From positions 1 to 24,372 of the forward strand of contig JBIQID010000031.1 of NCBI GenBank assembly GCA_044508215.1: a stretch of 24,372 nucleotides of DNA, written 5' to 3'. Positions within the stretch are counted from its first letter, which is position 1, and each line of letters opens with the position of its first letter. The translations under genes were made by a program, and so were the position numbers. This document shows positions 14,638 through 21,743 of this stretch, one piece after another. The notes below the pieces were generated by a model, which saw only the letters and a list, made by a program, of their open reading frames with translations, was not told the DNA's origin and ran no database searches. This stretch comes from JAEZFI01 sp044508215 (GTDB taxonomy: Bacteria > Actinomycetota > Acidimicrobiia > Acidimicrobiales > Microtrichaceae).

Positions 14638-14948
14638 ATCCGGACANNNNNNNNNNNNNNNNNNNNNNNNNNNNNNNNNNNNNNNNNNNNNNNNNNNNNN
14701 NNNNNNNNNNNNNNNNNNNNNNNNNNNNNNNNNNNNNNNNNNNNNNAAGCTGTCCCGATCCGGGCGCGGGGGTTGGCCGAATCCGGACAAGGTGAAGCTG
14801 TCCCGATCCAGGCGCAGGGGTCGCCCAGATCCGGACCGGTCCACATGACCACATCCGGACAGGCTGAAGCTGTCCCGATCCGGGCGCGGGGGTTGGCCAA
14901 ATCCGGACAAGCTGAAGCTGTCCTGATCCGGGCGCGGGGGTGGGGCGG
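14638..14948. repeat. 48-bp intergenic repeat array with internal dyads, containing gap 2
   Basis: Units begin with ATCCGGACA. Copies start at 14638 (cut by the gap after 9 bases; its remainder or another copy resumes at 14747), 14781, 14853 and 14901, each 48 bp long, with a diverged 24-bp half unit at 14829-14852. Each full unit holds a near-perfect dyad (GGAC-A-AGCT, GA, AGCTGTCC) of about 19 bp. The array fills the space between convergent genes. It looks like a REP/BIME-type intergenic element; the number of copies inside the gap is unknown. Confidence 0.8.
14647..14746. other. Assembly gap 2 (100 N) inside the repeat array
   Basis: Exactly 100 Ns. Unlike gap 1 the flanks are not identical; both belong to the 48-bp repeat, which probably caused the assembly break. 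True length is unknown. Confidence 0.95.
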
Positions 14949-14950
14949 GG

Positions 14951-15574
14951 CTACTGGCGGTTCGGGAGCGGCATCGGACGGCCGCGGGGTTGGTCGATCG
15001 CCTTCGAGATCGTCGCCGCCGGCACCGGTACGGACACCACGACCTTCGCCCGGTCGGCCGAGCGGACGCCCGTGATGACCAGTCGGGGGTCGGTGCACCG
15101 GGCGACGGGGTAGCGGGGCTCCTCCTTGTGGGGGAAGCCGACGTAGAGCACACCTTCCTCCACGGCTCCGGGCAGGAGCTGGCCGTTCACGTTCCACGTC
15201 GACCCGGCGAACCAGTCGCCACCCTTGCGTGCCTCCTCGCACTGCAGCTCCACGAACGGGTTCCGCCTCCGTTCGAGCGTGGAGTTGTGCGAACGGAGGG
15301 ACACGGCGAGTCGGGGGAACCCGTCCACGCTCTGGCTGAACTCGTCGATCCGCATCACCTCGACCTCGACGCCGAACAGGTCCTCGGCCTGACCGATCGC
15401 TCCGTCGCGGTGGACCGGCTCGGGGTCGAGCGTCGGATCGGGCGGAGCTTCTTCCGAACATCCGGCGGCTGCGACCACGGCGAACGCCAGCACGACCGGC
15501 CCCAACAGCTCCCGCGCCCAGCGACGCCTTCGACCCGTCGGAGCCTGCGACCGGACCACAGCCAGTCCCCTCAT
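14951..15574 (-). CDS. Lipoprotein coupled to rlmB
   Basis: A 207-residue predicted lipoprotein. The ATG at 15574 overlaps the rlmB stop as ATGA, so it is the fourth gene of the ispD operon by position. A basic N-terminus (MRGLAVVRSQAPTGRRRR) precedes a hydrophobic segment ending AVVAAAGC, with Cys39 as the lipidation site. The mature domain has two cysteines (ELQCEEA and VARCTDP) that may pair, and beta-rich sequence such as EVEVMRID and VVVSVPVP. No family is recognised. Its stop lies just beside the 48-bp repeat array. Confidence 0.78.
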   Translation of the reverse strand: MRGLAVVRSQAPTGRRRRWARELLGPVVLAFAVVAAAGCSEEAPPDPTLDPEPVHRDGAIGQAEDLFGVEVEVMRIDEFSQSVDGFPRLAVSLRSHNSTLERRRNPFVELQCEEARKGGDWFAGSTWNVNGQLLPGAVEEGVLYVGFPHKEEPRYPVARCTDPRLVITGVRSADRAKVVVSVPVPAATISKAIDQPRGRPMPLPNRQ

Positions 15575-16584
15575 CGACCCTGCCGCCGCTGGCGCACGAC
15601 CTCGTAGCAGGCCACTGCCCCCGCCACCGACACGTTGAGCGACGCCAGCCGGCCCTCCAGCGGGATCGACACCAGCTCGTCGCACCGCTCGCGGACGAGG
15701 CGCGACAAGCCCTTGCCCTCAGCGCCCAGCACCAGGCAGACCGGCTGATCGGCGATGGCCAGGTCGTGGATCGAGCGCTCACCCGAGGCGTCGAGCCCGA
15801 CGACCCACACCTCCGCCTCCCGAAGCCGTGCGAGCGCGGCGGGCAACCCGCCGACCAGCGCGATCGGCACGTGCTCCACCGCTCCGGCTGCCGCCTTCGT
15901 CACCGTCGGCGTCACGTGGACGGCCCGGTGCCGAGGCAGGACCACGCCGGTCACCCCGGCGCACTCGGCGGTGCGGATCAACGCCCCGAGGTTCCCCGGG
16001 TCGGTCACCCCGTCCATCGCCAACAGGAACGGGACGGTCTTGCCGGCGGGCCGGATCAGCTCCTCGAGGTCCGCCTCGGGCAGCTCGGCTGCGTGCGCCA
16101 CGACTCCCTGCGACGCCTCGGTGTGGCTCTCGGCGTCGAGCTTCTTCCGGGAGATCTCGCGCACCGGCACCCGCAGGTCGGCGGCGAGCTCGGCGATGTC
16201 CTCGAGCACCTCGGAACGGTCGACGTCGTCGGCGATCAGGACCTCGTGGACCTTGCGCCGACCGGCGAGGAGCAGCTCACGAACCGCCTGGCGTCCCTCC
16301 ACCTGCATACCGCCGAGGCCCTTCGCCCGGACCTGGCGGCGACCGCCGCTGTTGGCTCCCGCCCGGGCGGGCTTCGACGCGGCAGCGCCCCTGCCGGCCG
16401 CCTTCGCCCCGCCGGCGCTCCTCAACCCCCCACCGCCCTTCCCTCCTGCGGCGCCGCGCGAGCCACCCGCGCCTCGGGACGGGGCGGCGCCACGAGCCGG
16501 CGGTCGACCACGTTGCGGGCGGGCCGGAGCCGCGGCACGTCGCTGCTGGCGGCCACCAGGGCCGGACCTCTTCGGCGGCGTCAC
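15571..16584 (-). CDS. rlmB: 23S rRNA 2'-O-ribose methyltransferase RlmB (TrmH/SpoU family)
   Basis: A 337-residue SpoU methyltransferase that would methylate guanosine 2251 (E. coli numbering) of 23S rRNA using S-adenosylmethionine. Residues 1-90 are a low-complexity Arg/Gly/Ala-rich extension. The substrate-binding domain starts at GGMQVEGRQAVRELL. The catalytic knot has motif 1 in DPGNLGALIRTAECAG (195-210), motif 2 in LVLGAEGKGLSRLVRERCDELVSIPL (284-309) and motif 3 in SLNVSVAGAVACYE (315-328). The GTG at 16584 overlaps the ispF stop as GTGA. In mycobacteria cysS lies between ispF and this gene, but here it does not. Confidence 0.93.
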   Translation of the reverse strand: MTPPKRSGPGGRQQRRAAAPARPQRGRPPARGAAPSRGAGGSRGAAGGKGGGGLRSAGGAKAAGRGAAASKPARAGANSGGRRQVRAKGLGGMQVEGRQAVRELLLAGRRKVHEVLIADDVDRSEVLEDIAELAADLRVPVREISRKKLDAESHTEASQGVVAHAAELPEADLEELIRPAGKTVPFLLAMDGVTDPGNLGALIRTAECAGVTGVVLPRHRAVHVTPTVTKAAAGAVEHVPIALVGGLPAALARLREAEVWVVGLDASGERSIHDLAIADQPVCLVLGAEGKGLSRLVRERCDELVSIPLEGRLASLNVSVAGAVACYEVVRQRRQGR

Positions 16585-17090
16585 GTCAGCTCGGCTTCCA
16601 CGAGGGTCGCCGGCGGGTGCATCGGCTCGAGCAGGGCGGTGGCGAAGCAGGCGATGCCCTCGACCCGCCCCAGCGCCCCGAGGCCCTCGGCCCGACGTCC
16701 GGCCACGGTGACCGGCGCGCCCACCGCTGCGGTGAGGTACGACTGCATCTCGGCGCGCTTGGCGGCGATGCGGGGCCGCTCGGCGATCACGGAGCAGTCG
16801 ATGTTCACCGGGCGCCACCCCACGGCGACCACGCGACGGACCACTTCGGTGAGCAGCCGCAGGCTGTCGGCGCCGGCCCACTGTGCGTCGGTGTCGGGGA
16901 AGTGGCTCCCCAGGTCTCCCAGCTCCGCCGGTCCGAGCAGCGCTTCGGCGCACGCGTGGGCCACGACGTCGGCATCGCTGTGCCCTTCGAGGCCCGGTCC
17001 GTCGAACACCACACCGCCCAGCACGAGCCGCCGGTCCGGGTCGTCTGAGAACCGGTGCACGTCGAAGCCGTTGCCCACCCGCATCGTCAT
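16581..17090 (-). CDS. ispF: 2-C-methyl-D-erythritol 2,4-cyclodiphosphate synthase
   Basis: A 169-residue protein catalysing ring closure of CDP-methylerythritol phosphate to methylerythritol cyclodiphosphate in the MEP isoprenoid pathway. Metal ligands Asp10 and His12 are in GFDVHRF and His45 in HSDADVVAHA. DLGSHFPDTDAQW and the CSVIAERPRIA stretch are family signatures, and the protein normally forms trimers. The ATG at 17090 overlaps the ispD stop (ATGA). ispD and ispF are adjacent but not fused. A second ATG two codons in is possible. Confidence 0.96.
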   Translation of the reverse strand: MTMRVGNGFDVHRFSDDPDRRLVLGGVVFDGPGLEGHSDADVVAHACAEALLGPAELGDLGSHFPDTDAQWAGADSLRLLTEVVRRVVAVGWRPVNIDCSVIAERPRIAAKRAEMQSYLTAAVGAPVTVAGRRAEGLGALGRVEGIACFATALLEPMHPPATLVEAELT

Positions 17091-17779
17091 GCGCCCATCC
17101 TCCCACCGGCAGCCTCGTGGACCCACAGTGCCTCGAGGATCACCAGGTCGGCCGGCTCGGTCAGCTTCAGGTTCGACCGCTCCCCGGGTACGACGACCAC
17201 GGTGCCTCCGATCGCCTCGACCAGACCTGCGTCATCCGTCGCGTCCCCGCCCGAAGCGTGCGCCCGGCGCAGCCACCCGACGGGGAACGCCTGGGGCGTC
17301 TGCACCGCCACGATCGACGATCGATCCACCACGCCCCCGGAGCGGCGTCGCAGCGTGTCGGCCACCGCGACGCCGGGCACCGCGGCGTCAGCGCCGTCCC
17401 GGACCGCGGCGATCACCGCGTCGAACAGCGTCCGGCTGGCGTTCGGGCGTGCAGCATCGTGCACCACCACCACCTCGGCCTCCTCGGGGACCGCGGCCAG
17501 ACCGGCGCGCACCGACTCCGAGCGGCTCGCGCCGCCAGCGACGACCAGGTCGGCGCCGGGCACCGCCTCGGTGGCGCGACCGGCGGGCAGCACCACGACC
17601 ACGTGGTCGCACGTCGCAGCGGCGGCAGCCACCGAGTGGTGGAGCACCGTGGCGCCGCGCACCTCTGCGAACTGCTTCTCGGACCCGAACCGGGCTCCCG
17701 AGCCGCCCGCCACCACGATCGCCCACACCCCACCCGGGCCGGCGTCGCGCCCAGCGGCTTCGATCGTCGACTCCGGCAC
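17087..17779 (-). CDS. ispD: 2-C-methyl-D-erythritol 4-phosphate cytidylyltransferase
   Basis: About 230 residues. It activates methylerythritol phosphate with CTP in the MEP pathway. The nucleotide-binding motif is VWAIVVAGGSGARFGSEKQF, with VVVHDAARPN and VAVQTPQAF also typical. The frame opens farther upstream (TTG 17839, GTG 17836). I prefer GTG 17779 because a TAGCCT -10 ends 8 nt before it and because the resulting length equals that of well-known family members. It is the first gene of the ispD-ispF-rlmB-lipoprotein operon, and it is divergent from the Crp/Fnr gene. Confidence 0.93.
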   Translation of the reverse strand: MPESTIEAAGRDAGPGGVWAIVVAGGSGARFGSEKQFAEVRGATVLHHSVAAAAATCDHVVVVLPAGRATEAVPGADLVVAGGASRSESVRAGLAAVPEEAEVVVVHDAARPNASRTLFDAVIAAVRDGADAAVPGVAVADTLRRRSGGVVDRSSIVAVQTPQAFPVGWLRRAHASGGDATDDAGLVEAIGGTVVVVPGERSNLKLTEPADLVILEALWVHEAAGGRMGA

Positions 17780-17787
17780 GGAGCGCA

Positions 17788-17793
17788 AGGCTA
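17788..17793 (-). promoter_or_regulatory. Leaderless-type -10 (TAGCCT) for ispD
   Basis: On the minus strand TAGCCT ends 8 nt before GTG 17779, which argues for that start over the longer frames. Confidence 0.5.
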
Positions 17794-17878
17794 CCGGAGC
17801 GCCTCCGGGCGGCTCGGGCGACCGGCGGGCTGCCACCAACGTCGTCAGCGATCACGCCAGAACTGCCAGGAGGGGTTT

Positions 17879-18565
17879 GTGACGGACAGCACTAGTCTGC
17901 AGGACGTGTTCGACGTCGAACTTCTGTCCGCCCTGGAGCTCTTCGAAGGCCTCGACGAGGCCACCTTCGCGCGCCTGGTGGACGCCGGTCGTGAGCGCCG
18001 ACTGGTGCGCGGCGACGTGGTGTTCGAGGAAGGCGCCGAAGCCGACGCGCTCTACGTGGTCGGCTCCGGCCGGATCGCCATCGCGAACAAGAGCTTCGAC
18101 GGCCGCGAGTCGATGGTGGCCCTCATGGAACGGGGCGACCTGTTCGGCGAGATGAGCCTCTTCGACGGCCTCGGCCGCTCCGCGGAGGCCCGGGCGCTCG
18201 AACCGTCGACGGTCTTCGAGCTGCCCTACGCCCCGCTCCAGCAGCTCTGGGAGGAGCAGCCGCAGCTGCTCTGGAAGGTGATCGCGCTCCTCACCCGCCG
18301 GCTCCGGGCGATGGACATGGCGCTCGCCGACTCGTTCTTCCTCGACGTGACCGGTCGCACCGCCAAGCACCTGCTCGAGCTGGCCGGCGACACCGACGAG
18401 TTCGAGATCCCGATCACCCAGGAGGAGCTGGCGGGCCTCGTCGGGGCCTCACGTGAGCGCGTCAACAAGGCGATCTCGAGCTTCCTCCGCCTGGGCTGGA
18501 TCGAGCAGCAGGACCGGACCTACCGGATCCTGAAGCGCCGCGAGCTCGAGATCCGCTCGCAGTAG
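17879..18565 (+). CDS. Crp/Fnr family transcriptional regulator
   Basis: A 228-residue cyclic-nucleotide-type regulator. The N-terminal beta-barrel (about residues 18-130) contains the phosphate-binding cassette FGEMSLFDGLGRSAEARA with Glu91, Arg100 and Ser101, which is the cAMP-competent pattern. A long dimerisation helix follows, then a winged helix (178-210) with ITQEELAGLVGASRERVNKAISSFLRLGWIE. It resembles the GlxR/Crp proteins of actinobacteria. There are two possible starts: GTG 17879 after a strong AGGAGGGG, or GTG 17906, which has TAGTCT 7 nt upstream and would give 219 residues. It sits where carD is found in mycobacteria but on the opposite strand. Confidence 0.92.
   Translation: MTDSTSLQDVFDVELLSALELFEGLDEATFARLVDAGRERRLVRGDVVFEEGAEADALYVVGSGRIAIANKSFDGRESMVALMERGDLFGEMSLFDGLGRSAEARALEPSTVFELPYAPLQQLWEEQPQLLWKVIALLTRRLRAMDMALADSFFLDVTGRTAKHLLELAGDTDEFEIPITQEELAGLVGASRERVNKAISSFLRLGWIEQQDRTYRILKRRELEIRSQ
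17893..17898 (+). promoter_or_regulatory. Possible internal leaderless -10 (TAGTCT) in the Crp/Fnr gene
   Basis: TAGTCT ends 7 nt before the in-frame GTG at 17906. If active it would give a leaderless, 9-residue-shorter regulator. Confidence 0.3.
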
Positions 18566-18566
18566 C

Positions 18567-18580
18567 CCCGCACCTGCGGG
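18567..18580. terminator. Short hairpin between convergent Crp/Fnr and dienelactone hydrolase genes
   Basis: CCCGC (18567-18571) and GCGGG (18576-18580) form a 5-bp stem right after the Crp/Fnr stop. It is weak and has no T tract. Confidence 0.25.
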
Positions 18581-18613
18581 AGGCACGACGCGTTCACCGC
18601 GCGCTCCTCGGGG

Positions 18614-19291
18614 TCAGGCTTCGCCGGTGGCGAGGAACCGCTCGGCACGAGCCCACGCGTCGGCGGCGTCGTCGGGTCGGTAGCCGTCGCGAGTGGAGTC
18701 GTGCGCCCAGCCGTGGTCGGCGTCGGGGTAGCGGGCCAGGTGCGCGCCCAGCTCGGCCAGCTCGTCGATCTGCTCCACCGGGCACCAGGGGTCCTGCATG
18801 CCGAAGACGCCGAGCAGGTCACGGGGCCGGTCCCGCACCACGTCGATGGCGTCGCCCAGCTCGGGGCCACGCCAGTCAGCCGGCACCCGGATCATCCCGT
18901 AGAACGCGACGGCTCGGTCGATCCTCGACGAGGCGAGGGACTTCATGGCGAGCATCCCGCCCATGCAGAAGCCGATGACACCGACGTCGGCGGCGCCGGC
19001 GGCTGCACAGACGTCGACCGCCGCGTCGAGGTCGGCGAGCTTGGCGGCGTCGCTGGCGGACGGCATCGCAGCGAACCGTTGCTGCAGGTCCATCGACTCG
19101 TTCCCCGGGAACGGCTCGATCGCGCACACCACCCACGAGTGGTCGGTGGCGAGCCGGGTGACGTGGTCCTCGAAGACTGGCCGCAACCCGCCGATGTCGG
19201 GCCACAGCACGAGGCCCCTCGTGACCTCGCCGTCGGGCCGGCCGACGATCGCCGGCGTGCCGGTGGGGAGGGTGATCCGCTCGACGCTCAC
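18614..19291 (-). CDS. Dienelactone hydrolase family protein
   Basis: A 225-residue alpha/beta hydrolase. The nucleophile is a cysteine, Cys109 in GVIGFCMGG, with Asp167 in FGMQDPWCP and His193 in DADHGWAHD. This Cys-Asp-His triad is typical of dienelactone hydrolases, which open lactone rings in chloroaromatic breakdown; many family members have other, unknown ester substrates. No aromatic degradation genes are nearby, so the physiological role is open. The GTG at 19291 overlaps the disA stop (GTGA), so it is the last gene of the radA-disA operon. Confidence 0.88.
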   Translation of the reverse strand: MSVERITLPTGTPAIVGRPDGEVTRGLVLWPDIGGLRPVFEDHVTRLATDHSWVVCAIEPFPGNESMDLQQRFAAMPSASDAAKLADLDAAVDVCAAAGAADVGVIGFCMGGMLAMKSLASSRIDRAVAFYGMIRVPADWRGPELGDAIDVVRDRPRDLLGVFGMQDPWCPVEQIDELAELGAHLARYPDADHGWAHDSTRDGYRPDDAADAWARAERFLATGEA

Positions 19292-20361
19292 GAGTACCGG
19301 TCGAGGATGGACGACTCGGCGATGCGCGAGATCGCGTCCTTGATCGTCGCCGCCCACTGGTCGCCGACCCCCTCGACGGCGGCGAGGTCGTCGATGGTGG
19401 CGCGCATCAGCTTGTCGAGGGAGTGGAAGTTGTCGACCAGCCGGTACGCCAGCTCGGCCGGCAGGCGGGGCACCTGCGAGAGCATCCGGTAGCCACGGGC
19501 CTGCAGGCTCCCGTCGAGGTCGGTCGTGCCGCCGGAGAGGTGCAGCGCCTCGGCGACGGCCTCGGGATCGAGCAGCTGGTCGGTCTCCAGGTCGCCGAGG
19601 GTGGCCATGGCCTGCTCGAGGTTCCACGAGGCGTCGGGTTGGAAGTAGTCGAGCACCACCTGGCGCCGATCGTCCTCCACGCCGGCCATCAGCTCGTTGA
19701 GCTGCAGGCGGACGAGGCGGCCGTCGGTGCCCAGCTCGACCAGGTACCGCTCGATCTCCTCGGCGATGCGCATGACCACCTCGGTGCGCTGCAGCAGCGT
19801 GACCACGTCGCGGACGGTGACCAGGTCCTCGATCTCGAGCGAGATGAGGGAGCTCGACACCTCGTCGAGGCGGCTGCGGTACCGCTCGAGGGTCTGCAGC
19901 GCCTGGTTGCACCGGTTCAGCACCGACGGGATCGGGTCGAGCTGGTGCTTGGAGTCGTGCATGTAGACGGTGAGCACCGCCATGTCCTCGGACACCGAGA
20001 TGACCGGGACGCCGATGCTGCGCGCCACCCGCTCGGCGGTGCGGTGGCGCGTGCCCGTCTCGGTGGTGGGCACGTTGGGGTTCGGCACGAGGTGGACGTT
20101 CGCCCGGGCGATGCGGCTGGCGTCCGAGGCGAGGATGATCGCACCGTCGGTCTTCGCCAGCTCGGAGAGGCGCTGCGGCGAGAACGCGGCGTCCAGCAGG
20201 AAGCCGCCGGAACAGATGTTGAGCACCTCGGGGCCGTCGCCGACGACGATGAGCGCCCCCATCGACGCCTTCAGGATGCGGTCCAGACCTTCTCTCAGCG
20301 GCTGGCCGGGAGCGACGATGGCGAGCGCCTCGAGGAGGGCTTTGCTGCGCCGAGCTGCCAT
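19288..20361 (-). CDS. disA: Diadenylate cyclase DisA
   Basis: A 357-residue protein that makes cyclic di-AMP from two ATP and scans DNA integrity. The N-terminal DAC domain has DGA at 72-74 and RHRT at 105-108, the catalytic motifs. A helical linker follows, and the C-terminal helix-hairpin-helix region (VEGVGDQWAATIKDAI) binds branched DNA. Only 4 nt separate the radA stop from its ATG, so the two are co-transcribed; RadA is known to bind DisA and lower its activity. A TACATT hexamer 6 nt before the ATG, made from the last radA codons, could give an internal leaderless promoter. Confidence 0.97.
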   Translation of the reverse strand: MAARRSKALLEALAIVAPGQPLREGLDRILKASMGALIVVGDGPEVLNICSGGFLLDAAFSPQRLSELAKTDGAIILASDASRIARANVHLVPNPNVPTTETGTRHRTAERVARSIGVPVISVSEDMAVLTVYMHDSKHQLDPIPSVLNRCNQALQTLERYRSRLDEVSSSLISLEIEDLVTVRDVVTLLQRTEVVMRIAEEIERYLVELGTDGRLVRLQLNELMAGVEDDRRQVVLDYFQPDASWNLEQAMATLGDLETDQLLDPEAVAEALHLSGGTTDLDGSLQARGYRMLSQVPRLPAELAYRLVDNFHSLDKLMRATIDDLAAVEGVGDQWAATIKDAISRIAESSILDRYS

Positions 20362-20365
20362 CGGG

Positions 20366-21730
20366 TCAATGTACCCGGAGGCCGAGTGCCCCGATGGCGT
20401 CGCCCAGCGTGGCGACGCGCACCAGGCGGATCCCCAGCCCCAGATCGGGGGTGGAGGCCGGGACCACGGCGTGGCGGAACCCGAGGCGCTCGGCCTCGCC
20501 GAGGCGGCGTTCGATCTGGGCGACCGAGCGGACCTCTCCCCCGAGGCCCACCTCGCCGCACACCACGGTGTGGGGACCGAGCGCGACGCTGGTGAGCGAC
20601 GAGGCTGCGGCGAGCGCGAGGCCGAGGTCGGCTGCGGGCTCGGTGACCCGGGCGCCGCCGACCGCCATGACGTACGTGTCGAGGCCCGCCACCGGAACGT
20701 GGGCGCGGCGTTCGAGCACCGCCAGCATCATCGACACCCGGCTGGGATCGACCCCGTGCGCCTGGCGGCGCGGCTGCGGGAGGGAGCTCGACACCACCAG
20801 TGCCTGGATCTCGATGAGGAGGGGTCGGCGGCCTTCGAGCGTGGGCACGACGACCGAACCTGGGGAGCCGGGCCGCCGGTCGGTGAGGAAGAGCTCGGAC
20901 GGGTCGTCGACGGTGAGGAGGCCGCCCTCGCCCATCGCCAGCAGACCCAGCTCCTGGGTGGAGCCGAAGCGGTGCTTCACCGCCCGCAGCATGCGCAGCG
21001 GGTGGTCGCGCTCGCCCTCGAAGGAGACCACGGTGTCGACGATGTGCTCGAGGGCGCGCGGGCCGGCAAGCGCACCCTCCTTCGTCACGTGGCCCACCAG
21101 CACCACCGAGATGTCGCGCTCCTTCGCGAGCTGCACCAGGTGGTGGGCGCAGTGGCGCACCTGCGCGACGGAGCCCGGAGCCGACGACAACGCGGGGTCG
21201 GCGACGGTCTGGATCGAGTCGATCACCACGACCGCCGGCCGGACCTCGTCGATCTGCCCGACGATGTGGGGCAGCGACACCTCGGAAGCGAGGAACAGCC
21301 GCCGGCGCACCGCCCCCAACCGCTCGGCACGGACTCGCACCTGCTGCGCCGACTCCTCGGCCGTCACGTAGAGCACCGGACGGTCGACCGCGATGCCGGC
21401 CAGCACCTGCAGGAGCAGCGTGGACTTGCCGATGCCGGGCTCGCCGCCCAGCAGGGTGACCGAACCGGGCACCAGGCCGCCACCCAGCACGCGGTCCAGC
21501 TCGCCCACCCCCGTGGGGCGAGGCACGGCGTCGTCGGCCTCGATCTCGCCGATCGGGCGGGCCGGGTGCGTGGGGGCGACGGCCGCGGCGGTCACCGGGC
21601 CCGGCAGATCGACCTCCTCCACGATGGAGTTCCACTCGCCGCACGCCGAGCAGCGACCGGACCACTTGGGGCTGGCGTCGCCGCACGACTGGCAGCGGTA
21701 GGTGGTGCGGACCTTCGAGGAGGCGGACAT
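20366..21730 (-). CDS. radA: DNA repair protein RadA (Sms)
   Basis: A 454-residue RecA-like branch-migration ATPase. An N-terminal C4 zinc finger has Cys13, Cys16, Cys27 and Cys30. The Walker A is GGEPGIGKST (95-104) and the Walker B region is VVVIDSIQTV. The RadA-specific KNRFG motif reads KHRFG here (252-256). The C-terminal part is a Lon-protease-like domain (VDPSRVSMMLAVLERR onward, GEVGLGGEVRSV) without protease catalytic residues. The ATG at 21730 gives the usual N-terminus of the family. A longer GTG start at 21760 would overlap the lppM-like gene. The -10 TAGCGT 7 nt upstream begins inside the preceding gene's stop codon. Confidence 0.96.
   Translation of the reverse strand: MSASSKVRTTYRCQSCGDASPKWSGRCSACGEWNSIVEEVDLPGPVTAAAVAPTHPARPIGEIEADDAVPRPTGVGELDRVLGGGLVPGSVTLLGGEPGIGKSTLLLQVLAGIAVDRPVLYVTAEESAQQVRVRAERLGAVRRRLFLASEVSLPHIVGQIDEVRPAVVVIDSIQTVADPALSSAPGSVAQVRHCAHHLVQLAKERDISVVLVGHVTKEGALAGPRALEHIVDTVVSFEGERDHPLRMLRAVKHRFGSTQELGLLAMGEGGLLTVDDPSELFLTDRRPGSPGSVVVPTLEGRRPLLIEIQALVVSSSLPQPRRQAHGVDPSRVSMMLAVLERRAHVPVAGLDTYVMAVGGARVTEPAADLGLALAAASSLTSVALGPHTVVCGEVGLGGEVRSVAQIERRLGEAERLGFRHAVVPASTPDLGLGIRLVRVATLGDAIGALGLRVH
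20368..20373 (-). promoter_or_regulatory. Possible internal -10 (TACATT) before disA
   Basis: TACATT ends 6 nt before the disA ATG and overlaps the last two radA codons and stop. It may be chance, since disA is in an operon. Confidence 0.35.
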
Positions 21731-21737
21731 GGACGGG

Positions 21738-21743
21738 ACGCTA
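21738..21743 (-). promoter_or_regulatory. Leaderless-type -10 (TAGCGT) for radA
   Basis: TAGCGT ends 7 nt before the radA ATG. Its first three bases are the TAG stop of the lppM-like gene. Confidence 0.55.

Noticed and set aside
14647..14746. Second gap as another unmerged contig overlap
   Set aside because: The bases on either side are not identical over 55 bp; they only share repeat-unit similarity.
14638..14948. CRISPR array
   Set aside because: The units are directly adjacent with no unique spacers of constant length, and there are no cas genes.
14622..15782. Minus-strand protein with 16-residue repeats (RARIGTASACPD type)
   Set aside because: The apparent repeats are the 48-bp intergenic DNA repeat translated through a gap. 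The frame also opposes rlmB/lipoprotein reading.
15766..17895. 709-codon plus-strand open frame
   Set aside because: It is antisense to rlmB, ispF and ispD and has no recognisable domain.
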